Origin: Thermodesulfovibrio aggregans
GTDB lineage: Bacteria > Nitrospirota > Thermodesulfovibrionia > Thermodesulfovibrionales > Thermodesulfovibrionaceae
Direction: 5' to 3'
DNA: 64,000 nucleotides
NCBI RefSeq assembly: GCF_001514535.1
Contig: NZ_BCNO01000001.1
Coordinates: 454,001-518,000 of the forward strand
Shown here: positions 43,325 to 54,169 of the stretch, in pieces
Numbering within the stretch: position 1 is the first letter of the stretch
Layout of the letters: the number at the start of each line of letters is the position of its first letter
Notes under the pieces: model-generated
Databases searched by the model: none
What the model was told of the DNA's origin: nothing
What the model saw: the letters and a program-made list of their open reading frames with translations, nothing else
Translations under genes and position numbers: made by a program

Positions 43325-43792
43325 CTATGTTTGATTCAGTTTTGAATCGGTTGTTGCATTCCGAGAGATTTCTTCCTTTGCAATTCTATCAAGAATTCCA
43401 TTAATAAAGGCAGCACTTTCTTTTGTAGAGTATTTTTTTGCAATCTCCACAGCTTCATTTATTGTGACCTGATAGGGAATATCGTTCCGATATAGTATTT
43501 CGTAGATTGAAAATCTTAAAATATTTTTGTCTATTGGTATAATTCTTTCTAAATTCCATTTTTCGGCGTATTTTTGAATAGTTTTGTCAATAGTCTCAAT
43601 ATGTTCAATTGTTCCCTCTATCAACTGATTTGCAAAAGTTTTTATATGATGATCCTGTTCATTATTTCTCTCCCAAAAATTTTCAATTTCTTCCTGCAAT
43701 AAGTCATAATCACACATTTTTTTTGTATTTTCATTCATTTCACATGCATAAAGAAACTGTAAAACATATTCTCTTGCTTTTCTCCGCTTCAT
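43325..43792 (-). CDS. nusB: Transcription antitermination factor NusB
   Basis: A 155-aa all-helical RNA-binding protein. It opens RRKAREYVLQFLYACEMN and has the family end TINEAVEIAKKYSTKESAAFINGILDRI. It acts with NusE at boxA in rRNA operons. It lies 20 bases after ribH, the common ribH-nusB arrangement. Confidence 0.95.
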   Translation of the reverse strand: MKRRKAREYVLQFLYACEMNENTKKMCDYDLLQEEIENFWERNNEQDHHIKTFANQLIEGTIEHIETIDKTIQKYAEKWNLERIIPIDKNILRFSIYEILYRNDIPYQVTINEAVEIAKKYSTKESAAFINGILDRIAKEEISRNATTDSKLNQT

Positions 43793-43812
43793 TTTATGTC
43801 TTAATTTTAAAA

Positions 43813-44277
43813 TTATTTCAGCTGTTTCATGACTTGAGCCATTTCAATGGCAACCATAGCTGCATCCCAGCCTTTATTACCTGATTTTGAACCAGCTCTT
43901 TCTATTGCTTGCTCAATAGTATCTGCTGTAATTATTCCAAATGAAACAGGTATGCCTGTTTCTAAAGAGACAAGAGCAATACCTTTTGATACTTCAGCGG
44001 CAACGTAGTCAAAATGAGGAGTTGCACCTCTAATTATAGTACCAAGACATATAATTGCATGAAATTTACCTGATTGGGCTAATGTTTTTGCAACTAAAGG
44101 AATCTCAAATGAACCAGGAACCCTTACGATTTCTATATCTGTATCGTATGCTCCGTGTCTAACCAGAGCATCAAGAGCTCCTTCAAGAAGCCTTGAAGTG
44201 ATAAATTCATTAAATCTGCTTACAACAATACCAAATTTTAAACCTTGAGCATCAAGTTTTCCTTCAATAATTTTCAT
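43813..44277 (-). CDS. ribH: 6,7-dimethyl-8-ribityllumazine synthase
   Basis: A 154-aa protein. [21 protein letters not shown], the [10 protein letters not shown] phosphate loop, [17 protein letters not shown] and the C-terminal [14 protein letters not shown] are all RibH signatures. It makes the riboflavin precursor and normally forms 60-mers or pentamers. No FMN riboswitch is seen upstream; it follows rodA by 11 bases, so it is probably read through from the mre operon. Confidence 0.96.
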   Translation of the reverse strand: MKIIEGKLDAQGLKFGIVVSRFNEFITSRLLEGALDALVRHGAYDTDIEIVRVPGSFEIPLVAKTLAQSGKFHAIICLGTIIRGATPHFDYVAAEVSKGIALVSLETGIPVSFGIITADTIEQAIERAGSKSGNKGWDAAMVAIEMAQVMKQLK

Positions 44278-44288
44278 TTTTCCTCCTC

Positions 44289-45416
44289 CTATGGATAAAA
44301 TAACTCAAATCTTCTCATTCTAACATTTATTACTAAAGCAATTCCTATAAAATTAGCAACCAATGTTGTACCCCCGTAACTCATGAATGGTAAAGGAATT
44401 CCTACTACTGGCATAATTCCAAGAGTCATTCCAATATTTATAGAAAAGTATAAAACAAAAATTGAAGTAAAACCTATTGAAAGAAGCTTTCCAAAATTGT
44501 CCTTTGCAATTACAGATGTGTGAAAAAGTCGGATAAAAATAGTTAAATAAAGTGCTAAAAGTATAGTGCACCCTATAAATCCCCATTCTTCTGCAAAAAT
44601 GGGAAATATAAAGTCAGTGTGTCTTTCTGGAAGAAATTTTAAAGGACCCTGCGTACCTTCAAGAAATCCCTTACCAAATAGTCCACCAGAGCCTATGGTT
44701 ATGACTGACTGCATAATATTGTAACCAATCCCCTTTGGATCTATACTTGGATCAATAAAAGCAATTAGTCTGTTTTTTTGGTATTCCTTCAGTCCTTCCC
44801 AAAAAATCTCCCACAGAAAAAATATTGAGATAATTAACAGAGAAAAAAGAAGTACTAGCAATCTTAGAGGAACTCCTTTATAAATAATCATTATAAATGT
44901 GATTGTAAAAAGTAAAATAGCTGTTCCGAGATCAGGCTGTTTGATAATAAGTATAAATGGTATTATTCCAAAAATAATTAGAGTTTTTATTGTATCCTTT
45001 ACTGACAATGGCGATTGTTTATTGTCAAGAAAAGCTGCAAGGCATATTATAGAGACTATTTTGAATATTTCAGAAGGCTGAAAAGAGAAAAATCCTAGAT
45101 TTATCCAACGTTTTGCTCCCATTGCTGTTTTACCTGCAAAAAGCACTATAATGAGAAGCAAAACTCCAGTAATGTAAAATATTAACCAGAAATTTTTTAG
45201 TTTTGTATAATCAAACGTTACAAAGATAAACAAAAATACCACAGCTATTATAAGCCAAATCAGTTGCTTTACATAAAAAGGAGGGTGTTCTCCTTCATCG
45301 AGAGGTGGTCTTGTGGCACTATAAATTGTCAGTATCCCAATAATACATATAAAAAGAACTACAGCAAAAGTAATCCAGTCAAAGTATGTTATTAATCTTC
45401 TATCAATTTTTAACAT
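44289..45416 (-). CDS. rodA: Rod-shape peptidoglycan glycosyltransferase RodA
   Basis: A 375-aa SEDS-family membrane protein with about ten helices. [26 protein letters not shown], the long loop with [19 protein letters not shown], the [16 protein letters not shown] acidic segment and [12 protein letters not shown] are the key SEDS motifs. It polymerises lipid II with PBP2. It overlaps mrdA by 14 bases. Confidence 0.97.
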   Translation of the reverse strand: MLKIDRRLITYFDWITFAVVLFICIIGILTIYSATRPPLDEGEHPPFYVKQLIWLIIAVVFLFIFVTFDYTKLKNFWLIFYITGVLLLIIVLFAGKTAMGAKRWINLGFFSFQPSEIFKIVSIICLAAFLDNKQSPLSVKDTIKTLIIFGIIPFILIIKQPDLGTAILLFTITFIMIIYKGVPLRLLVLLFSLLIISIFFLWEIFWEGLKEYQKNRLIAFIDPSIDPKGIGYNIMQSVITIGSGGLFGKGFLEGTQGPLKFLPERHTDFIFPIFAEEWGFIGCTILLALYLTIFIRLFHTSVIAKDNFGKLLSIGFTSIFVLYFSINIGMTLGIMPVVGIPLPFMSYGGTTLVANFIGIALVINVRMRRFELFYP

Positions 45417-47154
45417 TCAGTTGCCTCTTTTTAAGAATGTAACCTTCAAGTATGTTTTTTGCTACAGGGGCTGCTACTGCACCTCCGCTTCCTCCATGTT
45501 CAATAATTACGGAAAAAGCCATCTCTGGGCTGTCCACTGGAGCAAAGCCAATAAACCATGCATGATGTTCAATATTTTTATATGATAACTTTTCTTTAAG
45601 TTTTTTGCTAACTACCTGAACTGTTCCTGTTTTTCCACCAAACTTTATAATGTAAGAACGAGCACCTGAAGCTGTTCCTTCTGGTTCATTTACTACTCCA
45701 GATAGTGCATTTTTGATTATTTCAAGATTTTTAACATCAAGATTCAAATTTTCTTTTTCAGATTTACTTCCTTTAACTAAATATGGAGTAATTTTGTTTC
45801 CTCCATTAACTATCGTAGCCATAACCCGAGCCATCTGTATGGGTGTTACTTTCAGAAATCCCTGTCCAATAGCTGTGTTATAGGTATCACCTAAAAACCA
45901 GGAAGTCTTCTTTACACTTTTTTTCCATTCTTCATCAGGCACAAGTCCTGATTTTTCATCTGCACTAAATCCTGTAACGCTTCCCAATCCTAATAAGGTA
46001 GCGTATTTATATATTCTTTTTATCCCGAGTATTTTACCAAGTTCATAAAAGTAGACATCACAGGATTCAATAAGAGCTCTTCTAAGATTTACAGCTCCAT
46101 GTCCTTCTTTTCTCCAGCAACCAAAAGTCCATTTCCCCAGAGTTACACCTCCTGTGCAATTTACTAAGACTCTATCAGGTGTTATAACTCCTTCTTCAAG
46201 TCCAGCAAGCGCAGTAATTATTTTAAATGTTGAGCCCGGTGCATATAGTCCTTGAGTTGCTCTATTAAGCAAAGGATTTTTGGGATTGTTTGTTAATTCA
46301 TTCCAGTATTGCGGTGGGACACCTTCCACAAATTTATTAGGGTCAAAGGATGGAGAACTTACTAATGCTAATACTTCGCCAGTATCAGGTTTTATAGCAA
46401 CAAAAGCTCCTGAGTAGTTTTCAAAAGCTCTATATGCCGATTCCTGAAGTAGAGCATCAATTGTTAAGTATAGATCTTCACCCTTTATAGGTGGTGATTC
46501 TTTAATAAGCCTTAGTTCTCTGCCAAGTGCATCAACTTCAATAATTTTTTCTCCCGGAATTCCAATCAGAATATCATCAAATAATTTTTCCAGTCCAGTT
46601 TGCCCTACCTGAAAATAGGATGGTAATTTTTGATATTGAGGATTACTCTTTATCTGTTGTTCTGTGATTTTACCGAGATATCCCAGTAAATGAGCAGTTG
46701 CATGACCAAAAGGGTAATGTCTTTTAAGTTCTGTTTCTATTATCAACCCCGGTATTTCAGAACGTCTTGCTTCAAGCATAGCTATTTCTTTGAATGTTAG
46801 ATCTTCTTTTATTTTTATAGGAATATAAATACTTTCAGTTTTTGTGTTAAGTCTATTCTGTAATTCTTCTTGAGGAATGTTTAAAATTTTAGATAGTAAA
46901 TTTAAGTCTATTTTATCTGCATATTCAGGTGAAATTAATGCTGCAAATGAAGGAATATTCTCAACAAGAGGGATTCCATTTCTATCATAGATAATTCCCC
47001 GGGGAGCAGGGATTTTTATTATTCTGATTCTGTTTTGTTCTGCAAGTTGTTTGTATTTATCTGCGTTAAGAATTTGAATTTGCCAGAGTCTCAGTAAAAG
47101 TATAAAAAATATTACAAATATGGTACCTAAAAATAGGAAATCTTTTTTTTTCAT
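45403..47154 (-). CDS. mrdA: Penicillin-binding protein 2
   Basis: A 583-aa class B PBP. An N-terminal membrane anchor (residues 6-24) is followed by a pedestal domain and a transpeptidase domain. The active-site SXXK is S308-TFK in APGSTFK, the SXN-equivalent reads SCD in ESCDVYFYELG, and KTGT is in FGGKTGTVQVV. It cross-links peptidoglycan for elongation together with RodA. It overlaps mreD by 4 bases. Confidence 0.97.
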   Translation of the reverse strand: MKKKDFLFLGTIFVIFFILLLRLWQIQILNADKYKQLAEQNRIRIIKIPAPRGIIYDRNGIPLVENIPSFAALISPEYADKIDLNLLSKILNIPQEELQNRLNTKTESIYIPIKIKEDLTFKEIAMLEARRSEIPGLIIETELKRHYPFGHATAHLLGYLGKITEQQIKSNPQYQKLPSYFQVGQTGLEKLFDDILIGIPGEKIIEVDALGRELRLIKESPPIKGEDLYLTIDALLQESAYRAFENYSGAFVAIKPDTGEVLALVSSPSFDPNKFVEGVPPQYWNELTNNPKNPLLNRATQGLYAPGSTFKIITALAGLEEGVITPDRVLVNCTGGVTLGKWTFGCWRKEGHGAVNLRRALIESCDVYFYELGKILGIKRIYKYATLLGLGSVTGFSADEKSGLVPDEEWKKSVKKTSWFLGDTYNTAIGQGFLKVTPIQMARVMATIVNGGNKITPYLVKGSKSEKENLNLDVKNLEIIKNALSGVVNEPEGTASGARSYIIKFGGKTGTVQVVSKKLKEKLSYKNIEHHAWFIGFAPVDSPEMAFSVIIEHGGSGGAVAAPVAKNILEGYILKKRQLNVKN

Positions 47155-47632
47155 GGCTTTCTCCTGCTTAAAATCAAGCCAATTGGGATATTGATAAGTC
47201 CTCTAAGAAATACGGCCTTAAAAAGCTGGGTATTAAAGCTAAAATCAAAAAAGTATATCATAATCAAACTGCTAATAATCTCATCAATTATAGTAAAAAC
47301 AAATATCACAAGAGCCTTAAAAATTTCTGTCCAGTGAAAAAAGAGTTGTCTTACCAATACTATTAACAAAACACCTGTAATTGTTTTTGATATTACCGCG
47401 GGACCAATTATTCCTTGAAAAAAGTCTTCTATTAGTCCGATCATTACAAAAAATAAAACAGGTAATACTTCTGAAGGTGCTATTTTCTTTTGTTCTACCT
47501 CAGGGAAGAAGTAGTCTATAACAAAAAGATAAATCAGTAAAAATGAGAAATTAAAACTTATATTTCCAATTGTAAAAATCTGTTCAATAAAAAACGCGGA
47601 AAATATAAGTACGCTCCACTTGGTTAGATGTC

Positions 47633-47636
<4 letters not shown>
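47151..47636 (-). CDS. mreD: Rod-shape-determining protein MreD
   Basis: A 161-aa hydrophobic protein with five to six membrane helices and no soluble domain. Sequence conservation is low, but size, the GLIEDFFQGIIGP segment and position between mreC and mrdA (4-base overlaps on both sides) identify it. It is part of the elongasome. Confidence 0.88.
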
Positions 47637-49464
<1,828 letters not shown>

Positions 49465-49480
49465 TTATAATATTTAATGT

Positions 49481-49888
49481 TTATTCTTCTATGACCGAAG
49501 TGTTAGCCAGATGATCGCCTAATCTTTTGCCATCTGGATCTCCTATCATAAGTATGAATTCAAAAGCAAAAAATGCAATACAGACTATCCAGCCAAGAAT
49601 GGGTATCAATAAAAAAAGTGTTGAAAACGCTAAAGGTAAATTTCTGAGGATAGAATCTCTAAAGTCTGCATTAACATTTCTTTCTATATTGATAACTTTT
49701 AGTCTTAAAAGTTTTTTTCCAATACTACATCCCTTAAACAAACCGTCACTAATTAATAGATAAAAAATTCCTATAAAAAGTCCTCCTTCATGAAGAAATT
49801 TCCAAAATACTACAACAATTAAGATATCAATTAATTTAGATATTGATCTAAAGAAAATATTGCTGTAGTTTGGTTGAGTATTAACCAT
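49481..49888 (-). CDS. RDD-family membrane protein
   Basis: A 135-aa membrane protein with three hydrophobic segments. The RDD-domain signature is partly visible: an N-terminal SISKLIDILIVVVFW (the D of RDD), then GLFKGCSIGKKLLRLKVIN and RDSILRNLPLAF. Function of this family is mostly unknown; some members are ion exchangers. It lies 52 bases upstream of mreB on the same strand. Confidence 0.8.
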   Translation of the reverse strand: MVNTQPNYSNIFFRSISKLIDILIVVVFWKFLHEGGLFIGIFYLLISDGLFKGCSIGKKLLRLKVINIERNVNADFRDSILRNLPLAFSTLFLLIPILGWIVCIAFFAFEFILMIGDPDGKRLGDHLANTSVIEE

Positions 49889-50031
49889 TTTTATTGTTCT
49901 ATTATTATTTTAAATGTTTTATAATATCTTAGCACTTGCCTCTTTTTAATGTAAACAATTATGATAGGATACAATAAAATTTGTTGATAAAGCAAAATTG
50001 AAAATAATAGAAATTACTTCAGGAGGGTAAG

Positions 50032-51771
50032 ATGGATAATAAAACCGCAAAGGGAAGTTGCTTTTTAAATTTTATTATTTTTTTGTTTTCTCTTTGCTTT
50101 ATATCGTCGAGTTATGGTGAAATTATTGCTAAACCAGGTACTTTTGACCACTATCAGATTGATGCACCCGATGTATTTATAGCTGGTAATGAATATAAAA
50201 TATTTATCTATGCTCTTGATGCCTTTGGTAATCCTGTTACCATGCCTTCGGAAAGTCTTAAAGAATATAAAATAACTGTAACTGGTTCGGCTGTAATCTT
50301 TCCTGATCATTTTAAGGCGAATGAAATAACTATATCAGGTTTGGCAGTTAAGTTTAAAGATGAAAAGGCAGAAGAGGTTAAGATATCACTCTATGAAGTT
50401 AACAGTCCTTTCCCTGTAACTGAAAAAAGAATAAAAATTTTACCAGCAGAGATAAATAAACTTGATATAAAAGGTCCTGCTTCAGTAAGAGCTGGAAGTG
50501 ATTTTGAAGTATCGATTTCAGGTAAAGATCGTTTTAATAATACAGTTTGTAAGGATTTTGACCCTAAAGATTTGAATTTATTTTTTAAAGGCGATGTTTC
50601 TCCACAGATAAAGGAAATTCAATATTCCCCAGAGAACTGTAATGTAAAAGTTAAACTTGTTTCAGATAAAATTGGAAATATTTATATTGAAGCAGATTTA
50701 TTAAATAAAAACATCACAGGTAAAAGCGAAAAAATTGAGGTTTTAAATGGTCCTGTAAATTCATTTATTGTTAATGCACCTGAAACTGCTATTGTAGATG
50801 AGCCATTTGATATAACCATATTAGCAATTGATAAATTCAATAATTTTGTTAAAGATTTTGCTACACAAAAAGAAAGAGTAATAATAGAAGTACAAGGGAA
50901 AGGCTATATCTTTCCTACTGAGTTATCATCTTATGCTTTTTCAGAAGGTAAGGCAAAAATAAGCCTACGTTATGATAGACCTGAAGATATAAAAATATTA
51001 GTTAAGGTCTCCAGTGACAGTTCTATAAGAGGAGAAAGCGGGATTATAAAAGTTACTCCACCAAAAGTAAAAAGATTTGAGGTAATATCCCCTGAGACAG
51101 TCATCGCAGGACAAAGATTTAAAGTAAAAATTATAGCTTACAATCAGCTTGATAAGATTATGTCAAACTATAATTTATATGGTAGCACAGTTATATTGAA
51201 AACATCAGGTTCAGGTAGTATTACTCCAAATAAAATTCCTCCATCAGAATTTATAAATGGAGTTGCTACTGTAGAAGTCATGTATGATAAAGCCGAGAAA
51301 TTTAATATTTTTGCTACATTAGAAGAAAAGGAGATCCCTTCCACAGAAATTAAGACTACTGAAAAAAAAGTAGAAAAACCAAAAGTAGCTGACAAGAAAA
51401 AAACAAAAAAATCGAAGAGAACAGAGAAAAAATCTGTAAGCAAAGGTCAGGTTTTGGATCTTAAAAATATTTCTCTTGTTGAAACAAAAAATGCTGCTAC
51501 ATTAACTCTTTTCATACCAGATATTGACAAATATGGAGGTTACTCACCAAAAACAAAAAAAGAAGGCAAGATAATGTCAGTAATAGTTGAGGTTTATCCT
51601 GTTAAAAACAAATTAGAAACTCCTGTTAAAATTGAATCTGATTTTATAAAAGAAGTTTCTGTATCTGAAAAAGATAACAAGGTTATAGCTAATATAATCC
51701 TTAAAAAACCTCTTAAATATCATCTTGTAAAGAAAAAAGATGAACTTGTTGTAGAGTTCAGGAGACCTTAA
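50032..51771 (+). CDS. Secreted protein with four Ig-like repeats and AMIN-like end
   Basis: A 579-aa exported protein with a signal peptide (cleavage near SYG, about residue 29). Four repeats of about 100 residues follow; each opens like FxVxxPExxxAGxxFxVxIxAxDxFxN (examples: DAPDVFIAGNEYKIFIYALD, ISPETVIAGQRFKVKIIAYN). A Lys-rich linker of about 45 residues comes next, then a C-terminal domain (LVETKNAATLTLFIPDIDKY ... LVVEFRRP) that looks like the AMIN peptidoglycan-targeting fold. It is probably a periplasmic or surface cell-wall protein. It shares one base with the ftsY start (TAATG). It is not a family I can name. Confidence 0.7.
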   Translation: MDNKTAKGSCFLNFIIFLFSLCFISSSYGEIIAKPGTFDHYQIDAPDVFIAGNEYKIFIYALDAFGNPVTMPSESLKEYKITVTGSAVIFPDHFKANEITISGLAVKFKDEKAEEVKISLYEVNSPFPVTEKRIKILPAEINKLDIKGPASVRAGSDFEVSISGKDRFNNTVCKDFDPKDLNLFFKGDVSPQIKEIQYSPENCNVKVKLVSDKIGNIYIEADLLNKNITGKSEKIEVLNGPVNSFIVNAPETAIVDEPFDITILAIDKFNNFVKDFATQKERVIIEVQGKGYIFPTELSSYAFSEGKAKISLRYDRPEDIKILVKVSSDSSIRGESGIIKVTPPKVKRFEVISPETVIAGQRFKVKIIAYNQLDKIMSNYNLYGSTVILKTSGSGSITPNKIPPSEFINGVATVEVMYDKAEKFNIFATLEEKEIPSTEIKTTEKKVEKPKVADKKKTKKSKRTEKKSVSKGQVLDLKNISLVETKNAATLTLFIPDIDKYGGYSPKTKKEGKIMSVIVEVYPVKNKLETPVKIESDFIKEVSVSEKDNKVIANIILKKPLKYHLVKKKDELVVEFRRP

Positions 51772-52676
51772 TGGGTTTATTCGATAAACTCAAAGAAAAA
51801 TTAGTAAAAACAAAGAAAAGTATTGTTGAAAAGATAGAAGCAGTAATCCCCACAGGTGGGAAAATAGATGAATCAACCATAGAAGAAATTGAAGAAATTC
51901 TTATTTCTTCAGATGTGGGAGTTAAGGCAACAGATGAAATTGTAAGTATATTGAGAAAAAAAGTTAAAGAAGGTAATGTTAAAAATTTTACTGATGTTAA
52001 AATTATTCTTAAGGAAGAGCTTGTAAATCTTCTAAAAAACAATAATTTTCTGAATTTAAAGAGTAAGCCATCAGTCATTCTTGTTGTAGGAGTAAACGGG
52101 GTTGGAAAAACAACGACAATAGGAAAACTCGGTCATAAATTTATTCAGGAAGGTAAAAGTGTTGTTTTTGCAGCTGCAGATACATTTAGAGCTGCAGCTA
52201 TAGAACAGCTTGAAATATGGGCAAAAAGAGTAGGAGCAGATATTATTAAACATAAAAGTGGAGCTGATCCTGCTGCTGTTGCTTTTGATGCAGTTGAGCA
52301 TGCTAAAGCAAAAAATAAAGACATAGTAATCATAGATACAGCAGGGAGATTACATACAAAACAACCATTAATGGAAGAATTAGGAAAAATAAACAGAGTT
52401 ATAAAAAAATCAATTCCAGATGCACCGCATGAGACTTTACTGATACTGGATGCTACTACCGGACAAAATGCAATAAGGCAGGCTTCTCTTTTTAATGAAA
52501 TTATAGGTTTAACAGGCGTTGTTGTTACAAAGCTTGATGGAACAGCAAAAGGGGGCGTTATTTTTGGAATTAAAAAGGAGATAGGTATTCCTGTTAAGTT
52601 AATCGGTATAGGCGAAGATATTGATGACCTGAAAAAATTTAATCCACACGAATTTGTAGAAGCTTTGTTTGATTAA
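51771..52676 (+). CDS. ftsY: Signal recognition particle receptor FtsY
   Basis: A 301-aa SRP GTPase. The N-domain helix bundle has IEEILISSDVGVKATDEI. The G-domain has VGVNGVGKTTTIGKLG (P-loop), AADTFRAAAIEQLE, IIDTAGRLHTK and TKLDGTAKGG. The acidic A-domain is short, as in many thermophiles. It docks ribosome-SRP complexes at the inner membrane. It ends one base before the tRNA gene. Confidence 0.97.
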   Translation: MGLFDKLKEKLVKTKKSIVEKIEAVIPTGGKIDESTIEEIEEILISSDVGVKATDEIVSILRKKVKEGNVKNFTDVKIILKEELVNLLKNNNFLNLKSKPSVILVVGVNGVGKTTTIGKLGHKFIQEGKSVVFAAADTFRAAAIEQLEIWAKRVGADIIKHKSGADPAAVAFDAVEHAKAKNKDIVIIDTAGRLHTKQPLMEELGKINRVIKKSIPDAPHETLLILDATTGQNAIRQASLFNEIIGLTGVVVTKLDGTAKGGVIFGIKKEIGIPVKLIGIGEDIDDLKKFNPHEFVEALFD

Positions 52677-52677
52677 A

Positions 52678-52751
<74 letters not shown>

Positions 52752-52794
52752 AACATTTTTAATATAACTTAAAAAGTGAGATTATGTCAATTGT

Positions 52795-53397
52795 ATGGAA
52801 AAGATTGTAATTGCCTCAAGAAATAAGAAAAAGATAGAGGAAATAAAAAGAATTATTGAAGGACTAAATATTGAACTGCTCTCTGTTGATAATTTCCCTA
52901 ATCTTGAAGAAGTTGTGGAAGATGGTTTGACTTTTGAGGAAAATGCTTTGAAAAAGGCAAGATATGTATCTAGCCATACAGGACTACCTGCTTTGGCAGA
53001 CGATTCAGGATTGGAGGTTAATGCATTAGGTGGAGCTCCAGGTGTAAGATCAGCAAGATATGCAGGAGAGAATGCTACTGATGAAGATAATATAAGAAAA
53101 CTTTTGGAAGAATTAGAAGGAATTCCTTTAGAAAGACGAAATGCGAGATTTGTATGCTGCATAGCTTTAGTTTTTCCAGATGGCAAAGAATATTTGTTCT
53201 GGGGTTATGTAAGAGGTAAAATTGCAGAAACTGCAAGAGGAATTCATGGTTTTGGATATGATCCTGTATTTATACCTGAAGGATTTCAGAAGACTTTTGC
53301 TGAGATGCCATCTCATGAAAAGGATAAGATAAGTCACAGAAAAGAAGCTCTTGACAAATTAAGAGATTTTTTGGTAAAATGTGCGCCAATTTTATAA
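52795..53397 (+). CDS. rdgB: XTP/dITP diphosphatase (RdgB/HAM1)
   Basis: A 200-aa house-cleaning nucleotidase. It opens [15 protein letters not shown] (the SXNXXK motif), and has [40 protein letters not shown] and the C-terminal [12 protein letters not shown] plus SHRKEAL. It removes deaminated purine nucleotides from the pool. A promoter for the following adk operon lies within its 3' end. Confidence 0.96.
   Translation: MEKIVIASRNKKKIEEIKRIIEGLNIELLSVDNFPNLEEVVEDGLTFEENALKKARYVSSHTGLPALADDSGLEVNALGGAPGVRSARYAGENATDEDNIRKLLEELEGIPLERRNARFVCCIALVFPDGKEYLFWGYVRGKIAETARGIHGFGYDPVFIPEGFQKTFAEMPSHEKDKISHRKEALDKLRDFLVKCAPIL
53351..53380 (+). promoter_or_regulatory. Probable promoter for adk-sat-apr
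   Basis: TTGACA, an 18-base spacer, then TAAAAT, inside the 3' end of rdgB and about 125 bases before adk. The spacer and -10 match those of the proposed dsrC promoter. Confidence 0.45.
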
Positions 53398-53401
53398 GCA
53401 A

Positions 53402-53453
53402 AACTTATTATAAAATTATAAAATTTAAGTTGCTTTTTAAGCAATAATAAGTT
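53402..53453 (+). promoter_or_regulatory. Nested inverted repeats in the adk leader
   Basis: Outer arms AACTTATTAT and ATAATAAGTT (ten perfect pairs) enclose an inner hairpin TTGCTT-TTT-AAGCAA. The structure lies between the putative promoter and the adk RBS. It may be an rdgB terminator, an operator or a leader fold. Confidence 0.4.
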
Positions 53454-53504
53454 AAATTATAAACCAAAAGCTTAATTCTAACCCCTACTAAAAAGGAGGA
53501 AAAA

Positions 53505-54152
53505 GTGAGATTAGTATTTTTAGGTGCTCCAGGAGCAGGAAAAGGCACCCAGGCAAAAAGGCTTGTAGAAAAGTATGGTATCCCCCAGATATCCACTGGC
53601 GATCTTCTAAGGGCAGCTGTTGCTGCAGGAACTCCACTTGGTAAAGAAGCAAAAGCATATATGGACAGAGGAGAACTTGTCCCTGATAGTGTTGTCTTAG
53701 GAATGGTTAAAGAGAGACTTTCTCAGGATGATTGTAAAAAAGGGTTTATTCTTGATGGTTTCCCAAGAAACGTTGCTCAGGCAGAAGCCCTTGATAAAAT
53801 GCTTGCTGAGATGAATATGCCTTTGGACCTTGCATTAAATCTGGATGTCCCTTTTGATGACTTGATGAAAAGACTCACAGGAAGAAGGACCTGCAAGTCC
53901 TGTGGACAGATGTACAATATTTATTACTCTCCCTCTAAGGTAGAAGGTAAATGTGATAAATGCGGTGGGGAACTTTTCCAGAGAGATGATGACAAAGAAG
54001 AAACTATCAGAAAGAGGCTTGAGGTGTATAAAGCTCAGACTGAGCCATTGATTGATTACTATTCTAAAAAAGGAATTTTAAAGAGTGTAGCTGGCACAGG
54101 TAGTATAGATGAAATATTTAACAATATCTGTGCAATCTTAGAAAAAAAGTAA
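53505..54152 (+). CDS. adk: Adenylate kinase, zinc-binding LID
   Basis: A 215-aa enzyme from a GTG start with AGGAGG RBS. The P-loop is GAPGAGKGTQ, the AMP site QISTGDLLRAAV, and FILDGFPRN follows. The LID carries four cysteines (C130, C133, C150, C153), the structural zinc site of Gram-positive and thermophile enzymes. It sits 17 bases before sat, which fits a role in recycling the AMP released by APS reductase. Confidence 0.97.
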   Translation: MRLVFLGAPGAGKGTQAKRLVEKYGIPQISTGDLLRAAVAAGTPLGKEAKAYMDRGELVPDSVVLGMVKERLSQDDCKKGFILDGFPRNVAQAEALDKMLAEMNMPLDLALNLDVPFDDLMKRLTGRRTCKSCGQMYNIYYSPSKVEGKCDKCGGELFQRDDDKEETIRKRLEVYKAQTEPLIDYYSKKGILKSVAGTGSIDEIFNNICAILEKK

Positions 54153-54169
54153 ATTAAAGGAGGAAAGGT

